Part shown: piece after piece, positions 26,779-33,436 of the stretch
Layout: every line of letters starts with the position of its first letter
Numbering within the stretch: the stretch's first letter is position 1
Source: Leptolyngbya sp. PCC 7375
GTDB taxonomy: Bacteria; Cyanobacteriota; Cyanobacteriia; Phormidesmidales; Phormidesmidaceae
Length of the DNA stretch: 64,000 nt
Reading direction: 5' to 3'
NCBI RefSeq assembly: GCF_000316115.1
Contig: NZ_JH993796.1
Span: forward strand, 1 to 64,000
Position numbers and translations under genes: made by a program
Notes under the pieces: model-generated
What the model saw: the letters and a program-made list of their open reading frames with translations, nothing else
What the model was told of the DNA's origin: nothing
The model's database searches: none

Positions 26779-27393
26779 ATGAAAGTTTATTCCATAGTCA
26801 GCAATAAGGGTGGTTGCGGGAAAACCAGCCTGGCGGTGAACATTGCGATCGCAATGCATGTAGAGGGTCAGTCTGGGTTAATCATCGATTGCGACCCACA
26901 GGCAACCGCTACCGTTTGGGGTCAACAAAGGGAAGAAGATGAACCGGGCACAATACCGGCTCAAGGGCATCAGATCAAAACCATCATTGAAGAAGCCGAA
27001 AGCCAGGGCTGTGATTATGTCGTGATCGACACTCCGCCCCATAGCGATCAAACATCGCTCGCAGCAGCAAGGGTGGCAGATGTCGTTTTAATCCCAGTTC
27101 GGCCCAGTCTGCCAGACATTGCCGCCCTCAGCTATACAGATGATTTAGTATCTCTGGCCAAAAAGAGAGAGCAAGCTCATGTAGTCATCAACTCTGCTCC
27201 GACAAAAGGAATGCAGAATGACGCCCAGAACGCTATCAAAGAAATCGGCCTAAATCTGGCTCCCGCCCAATTCTGGCAGCGGGTCGCCTTCAGCCATTCA
27301 TTCAATAGCGGCCAGGGTGTGTTGGAATACGACCCCAGTGGAAAAGCCGCAGCCGAGGTAAAACGGCTTATGCGCTGGCTTTCACGGCTATGA
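26779..27393 (+). CDS. parA: ParA-family partition ATPase
   Basis: A 204-residue short ParA. The deviant Walker A KGGCGKTS is at residues 10-17, the Walker A' LIIDCDPQATAT follows, and VVIDTPP is the Walker B region. It lacks the long N-terminal DNA-binding domain, as in type Ib ParA, where the small partner protein binds the centromere and autoregulates. The chosen ATG (MKVYSIV) begins the fold; the frame opens 15 codons earlier over an operator-like site. Its partner is the RHH gene 39 bases downstream. Confidence 0.9.
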   Translation: MKVYSIVSNKGGCGKTSLAVNIAIAMHVEGQSGLIIDCDPQATATVWGQQREEDEPGTIPAQGHQIKTIIEEAESQGCDYVVIDTPPHSDQTSLAAARVADVVLIPVRPSLPDIAALSYTDDLVSLAKKREQAHVVINSAPTKGMQNDAQNAIKEIGLNLAPAQFWQRVAFSHSFNSGQGVLEYDPSGKAAAEVKRLMRWLSRL

Positions 27394-27432
27394 TATCTTG
27401 TGAACAATTGAACATTATCACTAATTCACAAG

Positions 27433-27723
27433 ATGGCTAGAAAATCCATTGCCGATGCAATCAAGGCCAAGGTTGAACCTCAAGCGGAGGAACTCGTTAC
27501 CACTGCAGCAGCGCCGGTAGCAAAGACCACCAAAAAACAAAGCTCTAGAGCTGGTCAAAAGCATATCGGCGGTTACTACCCCCCCGAATGTCTCAAAGCC
27601 CTGAAGCTGATCGCAGTAGAAGATGAGATGACCTTAGAAGACGTGATCGCCACAGCCATGAATCAGTTTCTATCCAGTCGAGGGAAGGCTCCCATATTCC
27701 CGATCAAAAGCGATGCGGGGTAA
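27433..27723 (+). CDS. RHH partner protein of ParA
   Basis: A 96-residue protein with a basic, flexible N-terminus and a C-terminal ribbon-helix-helix-like domain (HIGGYYPPECLKALKLIAVE, TLEDVIATAMNQFL). This matches the small centromere-binding proteins that partner type Ib ParA. It follows parA directly and sits between TTGTGAACAA and TTGTTCACAA sites, which it may bind. Confidence 0.75.
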   Translation: MARKSIADAIKAKVEPQAEELVTTAAAPVAKTTKKQSSRAGQKHIGGYYPPECLKALKLIAVEDEMTLEDVIATAMNQFLSSRGKAPIFPIKSDAG

Positions 27724-27880
27724 ATCGGATTGCGATCGCGCAAGCGCTGGCTGGTCAGTTCGCAAAGGCAAGACCACATCATCACATTTGAACTTGTTCA
27801 CAAGCCCACACCTGAACAAAAGTCACTGAAGAAACAAGCCTCAATTATCACATTTGAACTTGTTCACAACTTCACAACAT

Positions 27881-28690
27881 ATGCTAGAAACCGGTCAGAT
27901 TATCCCCATCCAGTTCAAAGGCCGATCATTCAACGCAATTGTGATCGACCCCGACGGACTGGGAGCCGCTAAACCCACCATCGGCGTGGGCTATCGAGGC
28001 ATGAGTCGCCATACCAATGTGCCCCTTTCCACCTTCGTTAAGAGGGTGATTCATAACGAGGGGGGTAGCCACCTCAAACTCCCATCTGGCAAGCTCTTTA
28101 GGGTGATTCAAATTGAGGCCAACGATAATAATATCTATAACGTCATTGAGGTATCAGACTGGGTAGATTTGGTCTCCGATTGGCTCAAGAATCCAGGCCG
28201 ACTTGGCCCAAAAGCAAGAAACGGTCTAATTGACTTCCTCGCCTGGTATGCCGCTGAAGGTCTTTACGCCGCTGCATACACATTCTTAAAGCAGACCTAC
28301 ACCCGCGAGGATAATGAGGTTGTCCAACGCTGGTTAGTATCCCGCGAAGCTGGAAAACCTGCCCGTCAAGATTGGAGCTGGACAATTGCCGAGCAGGGGG
28401 AAGGCAGCCCTTATAAATACGGCAAGTGGACCAATTATGTCTATAACGGCCTCTTTGGAATGAACGCGGCTGAAATGAAGCAGCTTTGGGAAGAACCCGT
28501 TTCAGGTAGTAAAGCGATCGCACGCAACTACATCCCTGAGTCTGTTGGGATAGAAATGGTGGCTTACTGCGAAAAGCTGGTTTCGATTCTGGAATTAGAG
28601 GACCTGGAGAAGACCCACGATGAAGCGATCCGACTGACTCAGATGAAGTACCGGAAACGAATAACGCCCACAAGTGATTCAGCCAGTTAA
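27881..28690 (+). CDS. Conserved-looking protein in the partition cluster
   Basis: A 269-residue protein from MLETGQIIPIQFK. The N-terminal ~90 residues look like a small beta-rich domain (FNAIVIDPDGLGAAKPTIGV, LKLPSGKLFRVIQIE). The rest is helical with SVGIEMVAYCEKLVSILELE near the end. The ATG follows a TTGTTCACAA site by 11 bases and another site follows the stop, so it belongs to the same regulon. No known family recognised. Confidence 0.6.
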   Translation: MLETGQIIPIQFKGRSFNAIVIDPDGLGAAKPTIGVGYRGMSRHTNVPLSTFVKRVIHNEGGSHLKLPSGKLFRVIQIEANDNNIYNVIEVSDWVDLVSDWLKNPGRLGPKARNGLIDFLAWYAAEGLYAAAYTFLKQTYTREDNEVVQRWLVSREAGKPARQDWSWTIAEQGEGSPYKYGKWTNYVYNGLFGMNAAEMKQLWEEPVSGSKAIARNYIPESVGIEMVAYCEKLVSILELEDLEKTHDEAIRLTQMKYRKRITPTSDSAS

Positions 28691-28815
28691 CTTGTTCACA
28701 AGATAACTGGTGAATAAAAATACAGATTCGTCCTGTTTTGAGGTCGCATCCCTAACCAATGACATTCTCCCTACCTCCAGACATCACCTTTAAGTAGTAA
28801 GCCATCGATGGTGGC

Positions 28816-28923
28816 ATGGCCTACACGTTCAGGCACAAAACCCTAGGCGAGCTGGGCCGCATTGTTCTCAAGGATGCACCAGGCGGACAGTGTCAGATTA
28901 TTTGCTCTGGGGCAACAACTTAA
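28816..28923 (+). CDS. 35-codon ORF, possible gene remnant
   Basis: MAYTFRHKTLGELGRIVLKD continues for 15 more codons to a TAA. It reads like the N-terminus of a protein rather than random sequence, but it is very short. The surrounding 28691-29003 has no other gene. Confidence 0.25.
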   Translation: MAYTFRHKTLGELGRIVLKDAPGGQCQIICSGATT

Positions 28924-29003
28924 AAATTGGAATGATGCCTCAAACATTGGCGCAGTTTACTGCATCCGAGTGCCTTGACTTATTAGAACATAAGACCACA
29001 GAG

Positions 29004-29696
29004 TTAAATCTCAACCAACTCTGCGATTTTTATTACGATATCCTCCATTGAATCTTCAGAAGTATCCAAGCCGCTTCTGGAGGCGAGCAAAGGACTGACA
29101 TTTCGTAGAGCTTCATAGGAAGTGTTGTGTACTATGGGAATGAGCCTGTTACCTGCCAACAGTGCTGAAAGCTCTTTGTCAGCGACACTCTCTTTTGGTA
29201 GGCGTTCCAGCATCGCTGGGGTTACCAACACAAGTCCTATTCGGGAATTTGCTAAACCCTTATCGATGGCGCGCATCATTGGTACGCCGAGTCCAAGATC
29301 CTTTTCACTGAACCAAACTTTTACGCCAGCAGCCTCAAGCAAATCGTGCAGATCTTTGGCTACCCCCTTACGATCGCCCCAAGCATGACATAGAAAAGCA
29401 TCTCGAAGATCGGGTTGTAGTGCTGCTCCAGTCTCAACAGCTTCTCTGATCGGTGTGAGTGACTGAATTTGAGCAGGTGTGTATGATACAGACGAACTTG
29501 ATTTTGACCAGCGTGGTCTTGAACTTCCGCTGGATCTACTACCAACGCTGCTGCTGTAGCTGCTCCTACTACTGCTATACGAAGGGTAGGATGAACTGTA
29601 ACCACTATAGCCTCTAAACTTGTAACGGCATACGGGACAGCGTGCAGCTGCAGCTGCTGAACTATGTCCACGCACTGGTGCAGTGCATCTTGCCAT
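29004..29696 (-). CDS. TIR-domain protein with zinc-binding N-terminus
   Basis: A 230-residue protein from ATG 29696, chosen because AGGAG lies 8 bases upstream. The N-terminus MARCTAPVRGHSSAAA ends in RCPVC and gives C4-x6-H11-x8-C20-x2-C23, a likely zinc site. A Ser/Tyr-rich linker follows (~25-75), then a TIR domain: DAFLCHAWGDRKGVAKDLHD, VWFSEKDLGLGVPMMRAIDK, LVLVTPAML and KELSALLAGNRLIPIV, where the Glu of KEL is the probable catalytic glutamate. Bacterial TIRs often cleave NAD+ or make signalling derivatives. It is downstream of the DUF4917 gene by 47 bases. Confidence 0.85.
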   Translation of the reverse strand: MARCTAPVRGHSSAAAAARCPVCRYKFRGYSGYSSSYPSYSSSRSSYSSSVGSRSSGSSRPRWSKSSSSVSYTPAQIQSLTPIREAVETGAALQPDLRDAFLCHAWGDRKGVAKDLHDLLEAAGVKVWFSEKDLGLGVPMMRAIDKGLANSRIGLVLVTPAMLERLPKESVADKELSALLAGNRLIPIVHNTSYEALRNVSPLLASRSGLDTSEDSMEDIVIKIAELVEI

Positions 29697-29743
29697 GTCA
29701 TTCTCTCCTGTGGTGATGGGTGGGGTTGCGATCTCATCAATTA

Positions 29744-30844
29744 CTAAAAAGTCAATGCACAAGGCTGTTTTTCCTCAACTCTCACATGTTTAGAACCTAA
29801 AGGATGAGTCTGGGCATCGAAGAAAAAGACTTCAGGTTGATCGTTAGCGTAGATCTGATTACACAAGGAATATCTCAAGTTTGCTTTTCGCTGCAAAAGC
29901 TCTTCAGGGGAATGAGAACTCCTAAGTGAGATCGCTATTTTTTGAACTTCCCCGCTTCTAATAGCATTTCTGATTGCATTAATAAGATGAGCATCTGAAT
30001 CGCTCAGAGAATGGCCAAAAATCACTAATGGACCATGATGGTTGAGTAACTGACTATAGGCAAATGATAGATAGTCAGAACCACGTATAGCCTTGAGTTT
30101 CACCTCTGGAGAACCTTCTGTTATAAACAAAGGAATTTCAGAAATTTCTAACAAATTTGAGTGCCCTTTGTTCTTAAATTTATATGTTTTCCCAGTGAAT
30201 GGGTCGCGATATAAGTGTAAGGCACCATGCAAGTAAAAAACTCTTGTAGGGGGTACTTTGTAAGGCTCATAACGAATAGTAGAATCAGCAAGATCGAAAT
30301 AAGTATCCTGATCTCTAGAGGCACCAGGATCTCTAGCCCAAAACAGATCTTTAAAGCCATCGCCACGATTTTGAGACATTATTGCCCAGCAGATCAAGAG
30401 ATCATAGTTAGTTGAATATATGCACTGGAAACGCCTTAATTCTTGGCGAATAAAACTAACAACTGAGTCTGGCATTCTTCCCCAAGGAATATGCACCTCT
30501 TTAATCGCTTCTCCTAACGAAGTTTTGATATATTCATATCTCTCTTGAAGATACTGCGATTCTCTCGTGAAACGAAAAATCTGACTGATATCAGAGGTCT
30601 TTGCAAGACTAGAGAGTACCGATTCGAAGTTTGTGGTTTGCATCGACCGAAATAGCTGTTGATCTTCATCTGTCAAAGAATGATCAACATAACTAGAAGA
30701 GCAGGCAGCATCATATATCGAGGAATAACCAAATTTTCGCCAGACAGCCTGACTGAATCCGTTGCCGAGCAGTAGACCACTATTAGAAAATTCACTTGAG
30801 ATATCAGGCCAAGAATGAAGAGCAGGGGTTATTGATGTAGTCAT
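29744..30844 (-). CDS. DUF4917 family, SIR2-like protein
   Basis: A 366-residue protein from ATG 30844, preceded by a perfect GGAGG at 8-base spacing. An earlier ATG (30898) overlaps the palindrome and is rejected. SIR2-like features are in order: a nucleotide loop LLLGNGFSQAV near residue 22-32, CIYSTNYDLLI with the catalytic Asn, FYLHGALHLY with the catalytic His, and VIFGHSLSDSDAHL closing the Rossmann fold. These residues are those required for NAD+ hydrolysis in defence SIR2 domains. It is cotranscribed with the TIR gene and divergent from a NrtR-like regulator. Confidence 0.75.
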   Translation of the reverse strand: MTTSITPALHSWPDISSEFSNSGLLLGNGFSQAVWRKFGYSSIYDAACSSSYVDHSLTDEDQQLFRSMQTTNFESVLSSLAKTSDISQIFRFTRESQYLQERYEYIKTSLGEAIKEVHIPWGRMPDSVVSFIRQELRRFQCIYSTNYDLLICWAIMSQNRGDGFKDLFWARDPGASRDQDTYFDLADSTIRYEPYKVPPTRVFYLHGALHLYRDPFTGKTYKFKNKGHSNLLEISEIPLFITEGSPEVKLKAIRGSDYLSFAYSQLLNHHGPLVIFGHSLSDSDAHLINAIRNAIRSGEVQKIAISLRSSHSPEELLQRKANLRYSLCNQIYANDQPEVFFFDAQTHPLGSKHVRVEEKQPCALTF

Positions 30845-30877
30845 TAAGGTGCCTCCGTTATAAGATAGTGTCATAGA

Positions 30878-30896
30878 GACACATAAGTTATGTGTC
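30878..30896. promoter_or_regulatory. 19-bp palindromic operator
   Basis: GACACATAAGTTATGTGTC is a perfect palindrome around a central G. It lies in the 88-bp gap between the divergent DUF4917 and NrtR-like starts, upstream of the DUF4917 ribosome site. It is the natural candidate binding site for the NrtR-like regulator. Confidence 0.7.
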
Positions 30897-30932
30897 ATAT
30901 TAACGCAAACTATTTAGTATCAACCATAGGAC

Positions 30933-31652
30933 ATGAGTACTAGTACGAAGGAGTACTGCTATAAATATCCAAGATCTGCTCTGGCAGTAGACTGTCTAGT
31001 TTTTGGGTTGGATGAGGACAATAGCCTTAAGCTATTACTGATCCAGCGGAGCCAGAAAACTTTCAAAGGCAAGTGGGCTTTACCTGGCGGGTTTGTGCAG
31101 CTAGATAAGGACGCATCATTAGAGGCCGCAGCTCGTAGAGTGTTGCGGAAAGAAACAGGTATAGATTCTAAAGGCGTTTTTTTAGAGCAACTCTACACGT
31201 TTGGCTCAGAAAAACGAGACCCTAGAGAGTGGACAACATCAGTCATCTACTATGCACTGATAAATCTGAATGAATATAAACTAAAAGCCTCAACTGATGC
31301 GAGTGATGTCCAGTGGTTTGTCATAGACAATCTGCCATCTCTAGCCTTTGACCATACCGAAATCGTCGAAATGGGCATCAATAGAATACGTGGCAAAGTA
31401 CGATATCAACCAATTGGATTTGAGCTATTACCAAAGAAATTCACTCTTGGTCAGTTACAAACGTTATACGAAACAATTTTGAATGAAAAACTAGACAGAA
31501 GAAACTTTTTTCGTAAGCTTCGAAAGATGGATATTTTCATAGAGCTAGAGGAGTTTCAAGAAGGTGTATCCCATCGCCCAGCTAAGCTGTATCAATTTGA
31601 TGAACAAAAATACAAACAGCTAAAAAAGAAAGGCTTCAACTTCGAAATCTAA
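30933..31652 (+). CDS. NrtR-type Nudix transcriptional regulator
   Basis: A 239-residue protein. The N-terminal Nudix-like domain (~15-145) has [20 protein letters not shown] and [10 protein letters not shown]. The canonical Nudix REXXEE is degenerate (RVLRKE), as in NrtR repressors that bind ADP-ribose rather than hydrolyse it. The C-terminal winged helix ([39 protein letters not shown]) matches NrtR closely. NrtR normally represses NAD biosynthesis or salvage genes; here the neighbours are TIR and SIR2-like genes instead. An AGGA site precedes the ATG. Confidence 0.88.
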   Translation: MSTSTKEYCYKYPRSALAVDCLVFGLDEDNSLKLLLIQRSQKTFKGKWALPGGFVQLDKDASLEAAARRVLRKETGIDSKGVFLEQLYTFGSEKRDPREWTTSVIYYALINLNEYKLKASTDASDVQWFVIDNLPSLAFDHTEIVEMGINRIRGKVRYQPIGFELLPKKFTLGQLQTLYETILNEKLDRRNFFRKLRKMDIFIELEEFQEGVSHRPAKLYQFDEQKYKQLKKKGFNFEI

Positions 31653-31713
31653 ACTGAATAGCAACAGCCATTACATCTAAATATTTGAAGCCCATCCTCT
31701 AATCTTCTGCCAA

Positions 31714-32283
31714 TTAATCGGATGGAGCCATCCGATTCCACAACTTCCCAACCGCAGCCGCCACCTTACTCTGCGCCTCCAACCGAGGAATATCGATATA
31801 TAGAGTGAGACTATCCAACGACTTATGCCCCGTCACCTGACGAATACTTTCCAAATCCACACCGGCTCGATAAAGATGCGTCGCCATCGACCGCCGAAAG
31901 CTGTGGGACGACGCGCCCTTAATCCCCAGATAATCACACGTCTTATCCAGCTGCTTTTGAAACGCCCGTAACGTAATGTGCGTTTTTCCACTCCGCCCCG
32001 GAAAGTAATAGGCCCCCTTCTGCGGAACCAGCTGCTGCACCACATCACTCAGCTCTGGATACAAATTGATTTCCTTCGTCGCCTTTGTCTTCGTTTGCTT
32101 GATCGAAATCGTATCGTGAGAGATTGCATTCACCGGTAATGCCACAATCTCTCCTGCTCGTGATGCGGTTAAGTAACACAGACGTGCGATCGCACTGTGG
32201 GGATAGTCCAGGTTTACGAACACCGCTTGCAACTGGTCCCGCGATAGTACTAATGCTTTACCGGCGCGATTGGACTTGGCCAC
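31714..32283 (-). CDS. Short tyrosine recombinase
   Basis: A 189-residue integrase consisting of the catalytic domain only. The residues are present in order: R in TASRAGEIV, K in TKTKATKE, H-x-x-R in SHSFRRS, H in VTGHKS and Y in TLYIDI. The missing N-terminal core-binding domain is typical of small cyanobacterial plasmid recombinases. Next to RHH and iteron arrays, it may resolve plasmid multimers. A HIP1 site lies inside the gene (32189). Confidence 0.85.
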   Translation of the reverse strand: MAKSNRAGKALVLSRDQLQAVFVNLDYPHSAIARLCYLTASRAGEIVALPVNAISHDTISIKQTKTKATKEINLYPELSDVVQQLVPQKGAYYFPGRSGKTHITLRAFQKQLDKTCDYLGIKGASSHSFRRSMATHLYRAGVDLESIRQVTGHKSLDSLTLYIDIPRLEAQSKVAAAVGKLWNRMAPSD

Positions 32284-32430
32284 GAGTTCGTCTTATCTAG
32301 AAACACGAACTCAAGTGTACCCAGTTTTCAAGGGTTTGGGCTGAAACGTCCAAAACTCGTCATTTCTTATTGAGAATTAGCATAGACAAAACCCAACTGT
32401 CACATGGGGTCTAACTCAATGTTCGTAGGT

Positions 32431-32525
32431 GTTTACACGGTTAACAGGGTTAACAGCTTTGGGCCATAACCAAACTATCTGTTCGTTACCTCGCCTGTGT
32501 TAACCCGATTAACACGGTTAACCAC
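32431..32525 (+). promoter_or_regulatory. Two blocks of 9-bp GTTAAC iterons
   Basis: Three consecutive 9-mers (GTTTACACG, GTTAACAGG, GTTAACAGC) start at 32431, 32440 and 32449, and three more (GTTAACCCG, ATTAACACG, GTTAACCAC) at 32499, 32508 and 32517. The second block ends 1 base before the RHH start codon at 32527. A strict 9-bp period suits cooperative binding by RHH dimers, so autoregulation by the downstream gene is likely. Confidence 0.7.
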
Positions 32526-32526
32526 C

Positions 32527-32739
32527 ATGAAAAAACCGCTTGTTGCCGGACGTATCCCACCCACCTGGCACGCTCAGTTGCTCAAGATTCAAGAGGAGAC
32601 CGGCAAATCTCAAAGTGAACTCGTCAAAGAAGCGATCGGGCTGTATTTGGAGAAAACCGATGCGGAATCGGTCGCTGCCATGAATCGACGCTTGAACAAG
32701 CTTGAAAAGCAGTATAAGAAGTTGGCGCAGCTGATTTAG
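32527..32739 (+). CDS. RHH (CopG-like) protein
   Basis: A 70-residue protein from MKKPLVAGRIPPTWHAQLLK. A ribbon (LVAGRIPP) and two helices (WHAQLLKIQEETGKS, QSELVKEAIGLYLEKT) make a classic RHH DNA-binding domain, with a short coiled-coil tail. The start is set by the iterons ending just upstream. A paralogue lies at 36759. It may control copy number or partition of the replicon. Confidence 0.75.
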   Translation: MKKPLVAGRIPPTWHAQLLKIQEETGKSQSELVKEAIGLYLEKTDAESVAAMNRRLNKLEKQYKKLAQLI

Positions 32740-32841
32740 GAAAACTAGCGGCGATGCTTGCATTCCCCATAGTTGGGGTGAGCGGATACGTGCGATCTCA
32801 CAAGAAACCGGTCGAACATAAAGTGATGTAGATAAGTGTTA

Positions 32842-33331
32842 CGACCTGCAAACATAAACACCTGGACCCACAAACAAGGCAAATCTGGGACCAGATTAAA
32901 TGCAAATAAAAGGGCACTCAGACCCACATTATTTACTAATAGACCCACAAACAGACACCTGGACCCAGATTAAATGCAAATCGGCCCACATTATCTGCAA
33001 ATAGTGGACTTGTCTGGTGAAAACCCCTTCCAGCCTTAATTTAGACGCATAGCGTTTGAATTAATCCTAAACAGTCGGACATATCTGTTTGGATTAAACC
33101 AACGTTAAAGTCATACACTTAGCCACCATAAAACCCCTGAATAGCCTGTTCCCAAAGGGCTATGGCTTATTTGCAGATAATGTGGGTCCAACGCGCTGTT
33201 TGCGGGTTCGTTTGCATTTAATGTGAGCCTGTTTGCAGATAATGTGGTCTCAAACATGTCCGTATCTGCAAATAATGTGAGTCGAAAATCCCTTTGTTTG
33301 TGGGTCCTTAAGATTTCGTTTGCAGGTCGCA
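32842..33331. repeat. Divergent iteron blocks around a hairpin
   Basis: Left block: ~20-bp units related to GRCCCACATTATCTGCAAAT at 32888, 32921, 32962 and 32983, plus short versions at 32842, 32864 and 32942. Right block: the same motif inverted at 33169, 33210, 33231 and 33264, with short versions at 33293 and 33318. The core between them (33003-33168) holds a hairpin, TTAATCCTAAACAG with CTGTTTGGATTAA (33061-33097), and ATAGCC/GGCTAT (33141-33163). There is no convincing ORF. The layout suggests a replication origin, centromere or recombination site. Confidence 0.75.
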
Positions 33332-33436
33332 ACAGATAAGGAGACGATTGATAGTATTTAGAGAAGACTGATCCTGAATCATGTACAAAGCTAGCTCAGC
33401 TGATTTAGAGTTCGTCAAAACTCATAAAGAGCTACC

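Larger units (their letters stand above)
26748..28701. promoter_or_regulatory. Five TTGTKMACAA partition sites
   Basis: The 10-mer TTGTTCACAA or TTGTGAACAA occurs at 26748-26757, 27398-27407, 27794-27803, 27860-27869 and 28692-28701, i.e. before parA, between parA and the RHH gene, twice before the next gene and after it. The sites at 27781 and 27847 are part of an exact 23-bp direct repeat. Half-sites (TTCACAA) adjoin several. They are good candidates for the centromere/operator of the partition system. Confidence 0.7.

Noticed and set aside
30844..30898. Upstream ATG (30898) as start of the DUF4917 protein
   Set aside because: The codons would overlap the operator palindrome and there is no ribosome site, whereas ATG 30844 has GGAGG at ideal spacing.
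32842..33331. Possible CRISPR array
   Set aside because: Units differ in length and sequence, spacing is irregular, and the two halves are in opposite orientation; there are no cas genes. Iterons explain it better.
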